From assembly GCF_004339805.1 (NCBI RefSeq), contig NZ_SLUI01000001.1:248001-312000 (forward strand): 64,000 bases of DNA, in the 5' to 3' direction. Positions 33,405 to 43,711 of this stretch are shown here, piece by piece. Numbering within the stretch: position 1 is the first letter of the stretch; each line of letters starts with the position of its first letter. Source of the DNA: Anaerospora hongkongensis (GTDB lineage: Bacteria > Bacillota > Negativicutes > Sporomusales > DSM-15969). The position numbers and the translations under genes were made by a program. The notes beneath the pieces were generated by a model that saw only the letters and a program-made list of their open reading frames with translations, was not told the DNA's origin and made no database searches.

Positions 33405-33866
33405 CTAAAATGTAAGATGTAATCTAACTTGCGAGGCTTTTTCTCTTGGTATGGCCACATCCCGGCCTTCGATATCCAAATGGATTTCGCCATCATTCAT
33501 CAGGCCCTTCAGCGTACCTACCATCATTTTGACACCATCAACTGGTGCAAAAGTATGTACTTCGACTTCATCACCGATATGACGAATAAAGTCCTTTTCT
33601 TTTTTCAATACCCGGTCTAATCCGGGAGAAGATACTTCAAGATAGTAACTTTCTTTAATTGGATCTAATTCATCCAATTTAGCTTCCAGTCGCTCACTGA
33701 CCCATTGACAGTCATCCATCTCGATTCCTTCCGGTTTGTCTAAAAACACGCGCAAATACCAATCACGCTCTTTTACATATTCTACATCTACCAATTCCAA
33801 GTTAGTGCCATTGGTGATGTCTAACACCAGCTTCTCCACAAACTTCTCTGTTTGTTCCCGTGACAT
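33405..33866 (-). CDS. rimP: Ribosome maturation factor RimP
   Basis: A 153-residue RimP with the N-terminal alpha-beta domain (LVDVEYVKERDWYLRVFLDK), the linker motif YYLEVSSPGLDRVLKKEKDF and the C-terminal SH3-like domain. It assists assembly of the 30S subunit. It heads the operon after a 110-base gap; CGGAGGTG lies before its ATG. The gap shows several AT-rich candidate -10 boxes (TATAGG, TATAAG, CTATAAG) without a decisive -35. Confidence 0.96.
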   Translation of the reverse strand: MSREQTEKFVEKLVLDITNGTNLELVDVEYVKERDWYLRVFLDKPEGIEMDDCQWVSERLEAKLDELDPIKESYYLEVSSPGLDRVLKKEKDFIRHIGDEVEVHTFAPVDGVKMMVGTLKGLMNDGEIHLDIEGRDVAIPREKASQVRLHLTF

Positions 33867-33979
33867 GCTTACACCTCCGTCAATCCAATTACTATTATTG
33901 TTACCGATTCTTATAGTACCTTATACCCTATATCTGGAAGTGGTCATATATGTAAAGCAACTCTGCCACACCAAGATGA

Positions 33980-34004
33980 AAGAGTGGGTGTAAAACCCAC
34001 TCTT
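33980..34004 (-). terminator. Terminator after polC
   Basis: Stem AAGAGTGGGT/ACCCACTCTT with a five-base loop, ending TTTCATCTT on the minus strand, about 75 bases past the polC stop. It divides the uppS-polC group from the rimP operon. Confidence 0.8.
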
Positions 34005-34077
34005 GTGAAACGCGGAAAATTGTACTACTTCTAGTATAGCACCGCATACAGGCGATTACAACAGAAAAGTGTATTTT

Positions 34078-37000
34078 TTAGGCAAACAGCATAATCTGAT
34101 CGTCTTCAGGCAGTTGATCAAGACAACCATGTTCCTTCAGTATTTCGATTACCGTTTTGGAAATGCGCGATCGGTTGCGCAAGTCTTCTACCGATAAAAA
34201 AGGCCGTTCCTGCCGGGCCAGAACAATATTATGCGCAGCCGTATCACCAAGCCCCTGCAGCGAGGCTAATGGCGGCAGTAAGCCATTATCGACAATCAGG
34301 AATTTAGTGGCATCAGAATGGTATAAATCAACTTTATGAAAGACAAACCCCCGCAAATTCATCTCCAGCGCAATCTCAAGAATCGTTTGCAAGCCTTTTT
34401 CCTTTGCTGTCAATGTATTGCCTTTTTGTTCAAACTCAGTTAATTTTGCCCGTTGAACAGCTTCCCCTTGCACGATCAAATGGGCATCAAACTCTGTTGC
34501 CCTGACAGTAAAATAGGCTGCATAAAAAGCCAAGGGGCGATGAATTTTAAACCAAGCTATCCGAACCGCCATCATAACATAGGCGACAGCATGTGCCTTT
34601 GGAAACATATACTTAATTTTTTGACAAGACTCAATATACCATTCCGGTACATTCTTCAAGCGAATTTTTTCCACATCTTCGCTTTTAACCCCTTTTCCCT
34701 TCCGGACGCTCTCCATAATCTTAAAAGCAAGCTGAGGATCAACCGTTTTATGAATGAGATATACCATAATGTCATCCCGGGCCGATATAGCTTCCGACAG
34801 TTTGGCTGTCCCATTCTTAATCAAATCCTGCGCGTTGTTTAACCAGACATCAGTACCATGGGAAAAACCGCTGATCCGCACCAATTCACTAAAGGTTTTC
34901 GGCTTGGTGTCTTCCAGCATTTGACGGACAAATTTGGTACCAAATTCGGGAATTCCAAAGGTGCCTACTGTACTTCCCAGTTGGCTGGGAGTCAGTTTAA
35001 GTGCTGTAGTTGAGGAAAACAAACTCATTGTTTCCGGATCATCAAAAGGAATTTGCAGCGGATCAAGCCCCGTGACATCCTGCAGCATACGAATGACTGT
35101 CGGATCGTCATGGCCCAGAATATCAAGCTTGACCAGACGGCTGCTAATGGAATGATAGTCAAAATGTGTCGTAATCGTAGACGAATTTTTGTCATCAGCC
35201 GGATGCTGTATAGGCGTGAAGTGATGTACATCCATATCACGGGGCACTACCATTATGCCGCCGGGATGTTGGCCGGTTGTCCGTTTAACACCGGTACAGC
35301 CGGCAATTAATTTATTGATATGGGCATTACGAACAGTAAGCCCCCGTTCACTGAAGTAGTTTTTCACGTACCCATAGGCGGTTTTTTCGGCAATAGTGGC
35401 TATTGTACCGGCGCGGAATACATTATCCTTGCCAAACAGTTCTTCCGTATACTTATGGGCAACCGGCTGATAGGTTCCGGAGAAGTTCAAATCAATATCA
35501 GGTACTTTATCTCCATGGAATCCCATAAAGACGGCAAAAGGTATGTCATGTCCGTCTTTAATGTACGGGCTATTGCATTTAGGACATTGTTTATCCGGTA
35601 AATCAAACCCGCCGCCATAAGTGCCATCAGTAATAAATTCATTATGTTTGCATTCAGGACAACGCCAGTGCGGTGGCAGCGGATTAACTTCCGTAATGCT
35701 GGTCATCGTTGCAACAAATGAAGAACCTACGGAGCCCCGTGAACCAACCAGATAACCATCATCAAGCGACTTTTTCACCAGTTTATGAGCAATGAAATAT
35801 AAAACCGCAAAGCCATTATTAATGATAGACTTTAATTCATATTCCAATCTTGCCGAAACGATTTCCGGCAGATCTTCACCGTATAAGGATCGCGCTTTTT
35901 CATAAGACATATCCCGGATTGCTTCTTCGGCCCCCGGTATTTTCGGTGAATACAATTCATCCGGTATCGGTTTAAACACTTCAATTAATTCGCTAATTTT
36001 CCGGGTGTTTTCCACTACCGTCTCATAGGCTTTTTTCTTTCCCAAGTACGCAAATTCAGTCAGCATTTCCTCTGTCGTACGGAAAAATAAAGGCGGCTGA
36101 TGCTCCGCATCGGCAAAACCTTTGCCAGCCATCAAAATCTGCCGGTAAACACTGTCACCAGCATTCATAAAATGAACATCACAGGTTGCTACTACTAATT
36201 TATTTAATTTCTCTCCCAGCTCACAAACTTTATGGTTAATTTGCCGCAACTCCTCTTCGTTGGCGACAAGCCCCTTACGCAGCATAAATTCATTATTTCC
36301 GGTCGGCTGTATCTCCAGATAATCATAAAATGCTGCAACTTCCATTAATTCTTCTTCACTTGCCCCGTTTACAATTGCCTGGATCAATTCCCCTGCTTCA
36401 CAGGCAGAACCGAATACCAAGCCTTCCCGGTGCTCAGCCAATATATTTTTGGGTATCCGCGGGGTACGGTGAAAATATTTTAAATGGGAAATCGAAACTA
36501 AGCGGTACAGATTTCGCAAGCCGATCGAGTTTTTTGCTAAAATAACGATATGATAAGCTTTATTAATATCGTCTTCAAATAAATAGCCTTCCATGCCATA
36601 GATAACTTTAATTCCCTCTTTGCTGGCTATTTCCTGTGCTTCCGGAAATGCCTGCACAACACCATGATCCGTTATCGCAACCGCTGGATGCTTCCATTTT
36701 GCTGCCGTTTTTATCAGGTTTTTTACTGACACGACAGAATCCATATTGGACATGCGCGTATGCGCATGAAGCTCCACTCGCGGAATTTCACTGGTATCCA
36801 TCCGCTCCGGCTGACGCTCTGTCCGGTACATGCTGTCGGCAAATAAAACCAATTCGTTGGCAAACTTATCATACTGCACAGTGCCTTTTACTTTAATTGG
36901 CATGCCTTCTTTAAGAGCTTCGGCGACTTTTTTCGACTGCTCCTGCGTATCAAAAAAGGCTTTGCCGCTAAGGCCGTCTGTTGCATCTACAACGTCGAAG

Positions 37001-37746
37001 GTAAGTAAAAAGCGCCCTGACTTTAATTCCTTCATTTCAAAGTTTAGCAGTTCTCCTGCCACGACAATATTTCGCCCTTCTTCTTGGACAGCGGAAATGA
37101 CTTGCGGCATATCCTTGATATTGCGGCCGAAAATCAGGGGATTTTCATCTTTTTCCTTGTTCTCAGAAACAGCGCTCTCCGTCAATGCTTCCAGATATTC
37201 AGGAGTTAATAAATCCGCCTCACAGTTGAGCGGTAAGTCAGCGTTACTGCTTTGAAAAGAAACAGTAACACGTTGTCCGCATTCATTCCAAATTGTAGCG
37301 GCTATGATTTCTGGAATGCCCCGTTCGGTCAGCATTTCTGACGATAAATCACCAACTGTTTCAATTGCCAGCACTTTACCGTTAAAATCCCATTGTGCGC
37401 TTGCCAGCAAGCAGCGAACAGTTTGATTATCACCAGCAATTTTACCAACAAAATCCGTCCAATGAGATTTTAAGTATTCCGCTACTGATTGTCTGGCGGC
37501 AATAAAAGCAACTTTATTCAGCCCGCATTGCTTGGCGAGCATTTGCCCGGCAAGATTGATGATATTTTCCGGAACTGGCTGCGTAAAGGCAATATGTATG
37601 TTCCAGATTTTCTTATTTATATCAACATATACCCGGCTGACTTTCGCACTTTGGAGTGCAGCCTTATGAGCCCTATCGATTTCCAAGTCATGGACAAAAG
37701 CCATAAAATTCTGCTGGTTTTCAGGTATAATACAGTAATTTTTCAT
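34078..37746 (-). CDS. polC: DNA polymerase III PolC-type alpha subunit lacking the exonuclease domain
   Basis: A 1222-residue replicative polymerase. It has an N-terminal domain, an OB fold (about 240-310, RNIVVAGELLNFEMKELKSG), a PHP domain (about 325-525), a PolC zinc motif (WRCPECKHNEF and KQCPKCNSPY, about 695-740), the catalytic aspartates in VPDIDLNFSG, and a C-terminal thumb and HhH region. This layout with the polymerase before the duplex-binding domain is PolC, not DnaE. Usual PolC (about 1440 residues) has a DEDDh exonuclease inserted in the PHP domain; here the PHP sequence runs straight through (MEGYLFEDDINKAYHIVILA) and no exonuclease motif is seen anywhere. The PHP metal residues all look intact. 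The ATG at 37746 follows AAAGGAGAG; a frame to 37812 exists. Confidence 0.97.
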   Translation of the reverse strand: MKNYCIIPENQQNFMAFVHDLEIDRAHKAALQSAKVSRVYVDINKKIWNIHIAFTQPVPENIINLAGQMLAKQCGLNKVAFIAARQSVAEYLKSHWTDFVGKIAGDNQTVRCLLASAQWDFNGKVLAIETVGDLSSEMLTERGIPEIIAATIWNECGQRVTVSFQSSNADLPLNCEADLLTPEYLEALTESAVSENKEKDENPLIFGRNIKDMPQVISAVQEEGRNIVVAGELLNFEMKELKSGRFLLTFDVVDATDGLSGKAFFDTQEQSKKVAEALKEGMPIKVKGTVQYDKFANELVLFADSMYRTERQPERMDTSEIPRVELHAHTRMSNMDSVVSVKNLIKTAAKWKHPAVAITDHGVVQAFPEAQEIASKEGIKVIYGMEGYLFEDDINKAYHIVILAKNSIGLRNLYRLVSISHLKYFHRTPRIPKNILAEHREGLVFGSACEAGELIQAIVNGASEEELMEVAAFYDYLEIQPTGNNEFMLRKGLVANEEELRQINHKVCELGEKLNKLVVATCDVHFMNAGDSVYRQILMAGKGFADAEHQPPLFFRTTEEMLTEFAYLGKKKAYETVVENTRKISELIEVFKPIPDELYSPKIPGAEEAIRDMSYEKARSLYGEDLPEIVSARLEYELKSIINNGFAVLYFIAHKLVKKSLDDGYLVGSRGSVGSSFVATMTSITEVNPLPPHWRCPECKHNEFITDGTYGGGFDLPDKQCPKCNSPYIKDGHDIPFAVFMGFHGDKVPDIDLNFSGTYQPVAHKYTEELFGKDNVFRAGTIATIAEKTAYGYVKNYFSERGLTVRNAHINKLIAGCTGVKRTTGQHPGGIMVVPRDMDVHHFTPIQHPADDKNSSTITTHFDYHSISSRLVKLDILGHDDPTVIRMLQDVTGLDPLQIPFDDPETMSLFSSTTALKLTPSQLGSTVGTFGIPEFGTKFVRQMLEDTKPKTFSELVRISGFSHGTDVWLNNAQDLIKNGTAKLSEAISARDDIMVYLIHKTVDPQLAFKIMESVRKGKGVKSEDVEKIRLKNVPEWYIESCQKIKYMFPKAHAVAYVMMAVRIAWFKIHRPLAFYAAYFTVRATEFDAHLIVQGEAVQRAKLTEFEQKGNTLTAKEKGLQTILEIALEMNLRGFVFHKVDLYHSDATKFLIVDNGLLPPLASLQGLGDTAAHNIVLARQERPFLSVEDLRNRSRISKTVIEILKEHGCLDQLPEDDQIMLFA

Positions 37747-37821
37747 GACTTTCTCTCCTTTACACAATTCGGGACAATCTCTATTGTAACATACCGACTT
37801 CAGGAAATGCACGTCCCATAA

Positions 37822-37861
37822 AAAAGGAAAAAAGCGTGTAAACTCACGCTTTTTTCCTTTT
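37822..37861 (-). terminator. Terminator after proS
   Basis: Stem AAAAGGAAAAAAGCGTG paired with CACGCTTTTTTCCTTTT around TAAACT, directly past the proS stop, with a U-rich 3' arm on the minus strand. polC may therefore need read-through. Confidence 0.8.
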
Positions 37862-37863
37862 AC

Positions 37864-39564
37864 CTATACCTGCGCTAAGAATGTACGAATCTCTTCAATG
37901 TAATGTTCTTTATTAATGAGGCGAACTTCACCTGTGCGCCGCGACTTAACTTCAATAACACCTTCATTCATCACTTTTGGGCCCACTGTAATTTTTAGTG
38001 GATAGCCAATTAAATCAGCATCTTTGAATTTGACACCGGGACGCTCATTGCGATCGTCAAACACTGTTTCAATTCCGGCTTTATTCAGAGCCAGATAGAA
38101 CTCTTCGGCAAGTTTCATTTGTTCTGCATCTTTCGTGCTTATAGGGACAATAACTGCATGATAAGGAGCGATAGGTACAGGCCAGATAATTCCGTCTTTA
38201 TCATTATTTTGTTCAATTGATGCTGCCATTGTCCGGCTTACACCAATTCCATAACAGCCCATGACCATTGGCTGTTCCCTGCCATTCTCATCAAGAAAGG
38301 TAGCCGATAAGGCCGCACTATATTTCGTACGAAGCTTGAAGATATGTCCAACTTCAATACCTCTTGCCTTTTTTACAGCCTGTCCGCACCGGGGGCAGGG
38401 ATCGTTTTCCTGAATGAGGCGTATATCAGCAACTTTATTAGCAGTGAAATCGCGGTTGGGATTTACATTCACCAGGTGCTGATCCGGTTTATTAGCACCA
38501 CAAACGGCATTGATCAGTTCCATAACCGTATGATCGGCAATAATTGTGACATTTTTTACGCCCACAGGTCCAATAAAGCCACTTGAACTTCCTAATTCTT
38601 TAATAGTTTGCTCAGTGGCTAACTCCAGCACCAGGCAGTTCAACTCATTTTTTACCTTTATTTCATTTACTTCGTGGTCACCGCGAACTAATGCCAAAAC
38701 AACTTCTTTTTCGGTCTGATAAGCAACTGTTTTGATCAGCCGCTCAGGACTGACCTGTAAAAAGGCCGTTACCTCAGCAATAGTTTTAGCCTGAGGTGTA
38801 TCAACCGCCGCTATTGGTTTCAGATCTTCCGGTGCCGCTTTTAAAGGCAATAGCTCCGCTTTTTCCACATTAGCAGCATAGTTACACTCCGAGCAGTACA
38901 CAATAGCATCTTCGCCTGAATCGGCTATAACCATAAACTCATGGGAACCGCTGCCGCCAATGGCGCCGGAATCAGCCTCAACAGGCCGGCAGGTTAATCC
39001 GCACCGTTGAAAAATTGTCGTATAGGCATCATACATTTTCGTATAGCTTTCATGTAAGCCTTCTTCATTGCGATCAAACGAATACAGGTCTTTCATAATA
39101 AATTCGCGTCCCCGCATCAAACCAAAACGTGGACGGATTTCATCGCGATATTTATTCTGGATCTGGTATAACATTAACGGAAGCTGCCGATAAGACCGTA
39201 CGTCAGTTTTGGCCACCGTAGTGATCATTTCTTCGTGGGTTGGCCCTAGACAAAAGTTTCGTCCGTGACGATCCTTCAAACGGAACATTTCATCTCCGTA
39301 AACATCCCACCGTCCTGTCTCTTCCCAGAGTTCAGAAGGCTGAACAATTGGCATTAATAACTCCTGGCCGCCCTTGGCATCCATTTCTTCCCTGACAATC
39401 GTCTCAATCTTTTTTAATACTTTCAGGGCTAACGGCAAATATGTATAAAAACCCCCCGCCGCCTTACGGATCATGCCGGCGCGAAGCATCAGCTGATGAC
39501 TGGTAACTTCCGCCTCAGCCGGAGTCTCCCGCAAAGTTGGCGCATATAAATAAGAAGCACGCAT
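37864..39564 (-). CDS. proS: Proline--tRNA ligase
   Basis: A 566-residue class II synthetase of the bacterial type, with motif 2 [19 protein letters not shown], the editing/insertion domain (about residues 225-405) and motif 3 [19 protein letters not shown]; the anticodon-binding domain follows ([20 protein letters not shown]). It joins proline to its tRNA and edits misacylated alanine in the insertion domain. It starts 2 bases after the ispG stop, as in the rasP-proS-polC order of B. subtilis. Confidence 0.98.
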   Translation of the reverse strand: MRASYLYAPTLRETPAEAEVTSHQLMLRAGMIRKAAGGFYTYLPLALKVLKKIETIVREEMDAKGGQELLMPIVQPSELWEETGRWDVYGDEMFRLKDRHGRNFCLGPTHEEMITTVAKTDVRSYRQLPLMLYQIQNKYRDEIRPRFGLMRGREFIMKDLYSFDRNEEGLHESYTKMYDAYTTIFQRCGLTCRPVEADSGAIGGSGSHEFMVIADSGEDAIVYCSECNYAANVEKAELLPLKAAPEDLKPIAAVDTPQAKTIAEVTAFLQVSPERLIKTVAYQTEKEVVLALVRGDHEVNEIKVKNELNCLVLELATEQTIKELGSSSGFIGPVGVKNVTIIADHTVMELINAVCGANKPDQHLVNVNPNRDFTANKVADIRLIQENDPCPRCGQAVKKARGIEVGHIFKLRTKYSAALSATFLDENGREQPMVMGCYGIGVSRTMAASIEQNNDKDGIIWPVPIAPYHAVIVPISTKDAEQMKLAEEFYLALNKAGIETVFDDRNERPGVKFKDADLIGYPLKITVGPKVMNEGVIEVKSRRTGEVRLINKEHYIEEIRTFLAQV

Positions 39565-39566
39565 AA

Positions 39567-40634
39567 TTATCTTCCCTCCACGATAAGCTTATCTAGTTCC
39601 ACAAATAACGCAGCTACCAGTTCCTCTTCCGGTACTTTGCGAAGGATCTCACCCTTGCGAAAAAGGATACCCTGTCCCATACCACCGGCAATGCCGATAT
39701 CCGCCTCTTTCGCCTCACCCGGGCCATTCACAACACAACCCATTACAGCTACTTTTATTGGTTTTTTTACTCCTTTGAGACGGTCTTCCACCTGATGAGC
39801 AAGTGAAATCAGATCGATATTGCACCTGCCGCAAGTCGGGCAGGAGATAAGGGTTGGTCCATATTCACGCAGTCCCAATGATTTTAGAATCTCATTGGCA
39901 ACCTTCACTTCTTCTACCGGATCTCCGGTAAGAGAAACTCGTATCGTATCACCAATTCCCTGTGATAACAGCGCGCCGATCCCTACTGCCGATTTAATGA
40001 CCCCCGAGTTTACCGTGCCGGCCTCAGTAATTCCCAGATGCAAAGGATAATCCTTCGTATCCGACATCAATCGATAAGCCGCAATAGTTGTAGGAACATC
40101 ATTTGCTTTTAATGAAATTTTAATATCATAAAAATCAAGATTCTCCAAAATGGCAATATGCTGCAATGCACTTTCCACCATCGCAGCAGGCGTAGGATGT
40201 CCACCATGTTTTGCTAATAAAGTTTTATCCAAAGAACCGGCGTTTACACCAATGCGAATAGGAATTCGCTTTTTTTGCGCTTCTTTAACAACTTTTTTTA
40301 CATGCTCTTCCTGTCCGATATTGCCTGGATTCAGCCGCAGACCATCAATTCCCCGCTCCAGGCAGCTCAAGGCCAACCGGTAGTCGAAATGGATATCAGC
40401 AATCAGCGGTACGGTAACGAGCTGCTTAATCCTATCAACAGCTTGGGCAGCTGCCATATCAGGAATAGCTAAACGGACAATATCACAGCCTGCAGCAGCT
40501 AATGCCTGGATCTGCTTGACTGTCGCTTCTACATTATCAGTCTTGGTATTTGTCATTGACTGGACAGAAATAGGGGCATCCGATCCAATACCCCTATTGC
40601 CGATTTGAATGGTTCTGGTTTTTTTTCGATCCAT
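39567..40634 (-). CDS. ispG: 4-hydroxy-3-methylbut-2-en-1-yl diphosphate synthase
   Basis: A 355-residue IspG (GcpE). The [4Fe-4S] ligands are visible in [17 protein letters not shown] (CxxC) and [20 protein letters not shown]. It reduces MEcPP to HMBPP in the non-mevalonate isoprenoid pathway, using reduced ferredoxin or flavodoxin. It lies between rseP and proS, near dxr and uppS of the same pathway; a ferredoxin gene lies in the same block (44544). Confidence 0.97.
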   Translation of the reverse strand: MDRKKTRTIQIGNRGIGSDAPISVQSMTNTKTDNVEATVKQIQALAAAGCDIVRLAIPDMAAAQAVDRIKQLVTVPLIADIHFDYRLALSCLERGIDGLRLNPGNIGQEEHVKKVVKEAQKKRIPIRIGVNAGSLDKTLLAKHGGHPTPAAMVESALQHIAILENLDFYDIKISLKANDVPTTIAAYRLMSDTKDYPLHLGITEAGTVNSGVIKSAVGIGALLSQGIGDTIRVSLTGDPVEEVKVANEILKSLGLREYGPTLISCPTCGRCNIDLISLAHQVEDRLKGVKKPIKVAVMGCVVNGPGEAKEADIGIAGGMGQGILFRKGEILRKVPEEELVAALFVELDKLIVEGR

Positions 40635-40643
40635 ATTCTCACC

Positions 40644-41684
40644 CTAAAACAGTTTCAGTCTGCTAATGTCTTTAAATGTAGCTAAGACAAATAATAACAT
40701 CAACAGAGCAAAACCAATCATTTGTACGAACTGAAGGCTATTGCGGTTTAACGGCTTGCCGCGTATTCCTTCTACAGCTAAGGTAACAACGTGTCCGCCA
40801 TCCAGCACAGGAACTGGCAGTAAATTAATCAACCCCAGATTAATACTCAAAAAAGCAGCGAACTGCAGGAGAGGAATCAAGCCACTTTGTGCTACCTGTC
40901 CGGCCATTTGGGCAACTCCGATTGGCCCAGCCACATCTGCTTCAATTTTTCCGGTTACCATTTGCCCTAAACCAGCCAGCATGCTGGCGGCAACGGTATA
41001 GGTATGCTTCACCGCTATGCTTACTGCCTCAATAATGCCAGGGCGTTTGATAATAATTTCCGGTGTAACACCGATAATCCCTCTGTTCGCCCGTTGATCA
41101 TATTCGGGAACTAACGTAACTGAACGGGCAGTTCCACTGCGTTCTATGCTGATCGTCAGCTGATTGCCCGCATTGGACTGAATAGTAGCAACAAATTGCT
41201 GCCAAGTAGTAACAGCCGAGCCATTAACGGCCTTAATGCGGTCACCTGGCAATAAACCGGCAGCAGCAGCCGGTTTGTCCGGTAAAATACTGCCTACTAT
41301 TGCCTGTTCGGAGGGCATTTCAATGCCATACCCTAAAAAAACGATGACGAAGAGCAGTACCGGTAACACAAAATTCATTGCCGAGCCTGCAATAATGACC
41401 AGCATTCGCGCCCAAATGGGTTTTGCAGAGAAAGAGCGTTCATCCTGCTCTTCATCAGGATCCATTCCGGCAATTTTATTGAAGCCGCCTAAAGGGATAA
41501 TTCTGAGAGAATAAACTGTCTCTCCATATCGCCTGCTAAAGATTTTAGGACCAAATCCGATAGCAAATTCATCTACTCGCATTCCTACCATTTTGGCAGT
41601 CATAAAATGCCCTAACTCGTGAACAAAAACCAAGAGACCGAAAACAAAGATAGTCGCTATTACAGTGGTGGACAATACAATCAC
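40644..41684 (-). CDS. rseP: Site-2 intramembrane zinc protease RseP/RasP
   Basis: A 346-residue M50 metalloprotease with the zinc motif FVHELGHFMTAKMVG, a central PDZ domain (PGDRIKAVNGSAVTTWQQF, about 130-200) and the third motif NLLPVPVLDGGHVV. It cleaves membrane proteins such as anti-sigma factors and cleaved signal peptides within the bilayer. It directly abuts dxr, as in B. subtilis dxr-rasP. Confidence 0.96.
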   Translation of the reverse strand: MIVLSTTVIATIFVFGLLVFVHELGHFMTAKMVGMRVDEFAIGFGPKIFSRRYGETVYSLRIIPLGGFNKIAGMDPDEEQDERSFSAKPIWARMLVIIAGSAMNFVLPVLLFVIVFLGYGIEMPSEQAIVGSILPDKPAAAAGLLPGDRIKAVNGSAVTTWQQFVATIQSNAGNQLTISIERSGTARSVTLVPEYDQRANRGIIGVTPEIIIKRPGIIEAVSIAVKHTYTVAASMLAGLGQMVTGKIEADVAGPIGVAQMAGQVAQSGLIPLLQFAAFLSINLGLINLLPVPVLDGGHVVTLAVEGIRGKPLNRNSLQFVQMIGFALLMLLFVLATFKDISRLKLF

Positions 41685-42854
41685 CTACCTATGTATTTTC
41701 TCTTTCATACCGAGTACAAGCTCTTGAGCATACTCACGCGCCCATAAATCGGCTGCGAAGATTGCCGGTAATGAGGGTGCTATCACGTTTTGATGCCGAC
41801 TAACCGTATTTTCAATGACAGTAACGATCTCTAAAAAAGGTAATTCTCCTGCTAGGAACGCATTCACGGCAATTTCATTGGCAGCGTTAAAAACACATGG
41901 CAGCGTTCCGCCGCACCGGCCGACATGATAAGCTAACTCTAGACCGCGAAATGTCTTTGTATCCGGCGCCATAAACTCCAGACTGGTCAGCTGGGTCCAG
42001 TTCATTACCGGAGCAGGTGAAGATAGGCGCTCAGGATAGGTAAAGGCATATTGGATAGGCAGCCTCATATCCGGTTTTCCTAATTGAGCAATCGTACTGC
42101 CATCAACGAATTCCACCATGGAGTGAACGATACTCTGGGGATGAACCACTACATCGATATTGTCATATTCAATGCCGAAAAGCCACTTGGCTTCAATTAC
42201 TTCCAGACCTTTATTAACCAAGGTTGCCGAATCAACCGTAATTTTCTTTCCCATTGACCAGTTTGGATGACGCAGACATTGTTCAACCGTAATTGTTGCT
42301 AACTGTTCTGTCGTATACCCGCGGAACGGACCACCGGATGCTGTTATCAGCAGACGTTTGACCGTTTTGGCCGATTCACCGTGCAAACACTGCATTAAGG
42401 CGCTGTGTTCACTATCGACAGGCAGTAATTGAATACCTTTTTTCTTAGCCAGACGAGTAACAATTTCTCCTGCCGCAACCAGAGTCTCTTTATTTGCTAG
42501 TGCGATATTCTTGCCTGCTTCTATCGCAGCGATTGTCGGTTTAATTCCCGCAGCGCCCACCATAGCAGTAAGAACAGTATTTGATGCCGAAAGTGTGGCT
42601 GCCTCAAGCAGCCCCTCCTCACCGGCAAGAATCCTGGTTGCTCCTCTGTAACGGCTTTTGAGGCGGGCTGCCGCTTTATCATCAATCAAGACGGCAATCT
42701 GGGGATTGAATTTTTCAATTTGCGCTTCCAATAAATGATCATTATGATGCGCAGCCAAAGCAGTTACCTGGTAAAGCTCCGGATGATAAGCAATTACCTC
42801 CAATGCCTGCGTACCAATCGAACCTGTGCTTCCCAATATTGCGATATGATGCAT
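41685..42854 (-). CDS. dxr: 1-deoxy-D-xylulose 5-phosphate reductoisomerase
   Basis: A 389-residue enzyme with the NADPH-binding LGSTGSIGTQALEVI, the substrate and metal motif LLPVDSEHSALMQCL and the loop LTASGGPFRGY-like stretch (ITASGGPFRGYTTEQL). It makes MEP from DXP, the committed isoprenoid step. It lies between cdsA and rseP in the conserved order, with no gap to rseP. Confidence 0.98.
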   Translation of the reverse strand: MHHIAILGSTGSIGTQALEVIAYHPELYQVTALAAHHNDHLLEAQIEKFNPQIAVLIDDKAAARLKSRYRGATRILAGEEGLLEAATLSASNTVLTAMVGAAGIKPTIAAIEAGKNIALANKETLVAAGEIVTRLAKKKGIQLLPVDSEHSALMQCLHGESAKTVKRLLITASGGPFRGYTTEQLATITVEQCLRHPNWSMGKKITVDSATLVNKGLEVIEAKWLFGIEYDNIDVVVHPQSIVHSMVEFVDGSTIAQLGKPDMRLPIQYAFTYPERLSSPAPVMNWTQLTSLEFMAPDTKTFRGLELAYHVGRCGGTLPCVFNAANEIAVNAFLAGELPFLEIVTVIENTVSRHQNVIAPSLPAIFAADLWAREYAQELVLGMKEKIHR

Positions 42855-42873
42855 GAGCTACTCCTTTTAACCG

Positions 42874-43698
42874 TTACCGTATTAAAAAGAATTGGATATA
42901 ATAATATACGGCCGGAACTGTAAACATAATACTATCAAATCGATCCAGGACACCGCCGTGTCCCGGCAATAGTTTACCTGAATCTTTAACACAACAAAAG
43001 CGTTTTAATGATGATTCCACTAAATCACCAAACGGAGCTGCCAAGCCAACAAATAATCCCATGAAAAATAAATGAATCAATTCAATATGAAAAATATAGC
43101 CGAAAATCACTACCGACAAAATGCTGCCAATTAATCCGCCTACAGCTCCTTCCCGGGTTTTTCCGGGACTAATAGCCGGACATAACTTAACCTTGCCAAA
43201 TTTAGAGCCAACCAGATAAGCAAACGTATCACTGGCCCAGGTTCCAATAAATGCTATCCACAAAAACAGTGCACCCATAGACATTCCTGCAGATGAGCCG
43301 CCGGTCAGCGAAGGGTCCAGGAACCGCAGCAGCAGTAAATGACTGAAAGGCAAAGCAATATATAAGAAACCAAGCAAGGTAAATGCTGCATCTACTAATG
43401 AAAACTTGCCATAAGAAAATACTGTTTTTCCTAAGACTATTAATGTAATAAATGTAATAACAGTTACAGTTTCTTGTGAATTTCCGATCCATGCGCATCC
43501 CAAAACGAGGGCTACACCAATGAATCCTAACAAACGGGACGGATAGTGCCCACCCCGCCCTACCATTACACAATACTCATGCCATGCTGCCAAGGCCAAG
43601 AAGCTGACTGTTATCCCAAATAACCATTGTCCGTAATTAATAACATATACGGCAACAGGTATGCCGACCAAGGCTGTTGCAATTCGTTTTGCAAGCAT
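42874..43698 (-). CDS. cdsA: Phosphatidate cytidylyltransferase
   Basis: A 274-residue membrane enzyme with about eight hydrophobic segments and the signature KTREGAVGGLIGS followed by KLLPGHGGVLDRFDSIMF, including the catalytic aspartates. It makes CDP-diacylglycerol from phosphatidic acid and CTP for phospholipid synthesis. It follows uppS by 13 bases. Confidence 0.97.
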   Translation of the reverse strand: MLAKRIATALVGIPVAVYVINYGQWLFGITVSFLALAAWHEYCVMVGRGGHYPSRLLGFIGVALVLGCAWIGNSQETVTVITFITLIVLGKTVFSYGKFSLVDAAFTLLGFLYIALPFSHLLLLRFLDPSLTGGSSAGMSMGALFLWIAFIGTWASDTFAYLVGSKFGKVKLCPAISPGKTREGAVGGLIGSILSVVIFGYIFHIELIHLFFMGLFVGLAAPFGDLVESSLKRFCCVKDSGKLLPGHGGVLDRFDSIMFTVPAVYYYIQFFLIR

Positions 43699-43711
43699 AA
43701 GCCACCTACTT

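Noticed and set aside
33867-33979. Promoter of the rimP-infB operon
   Set aside because: Several AT-rich candidate -10 boxes exist but none has a convincing -35, so I did not list one.
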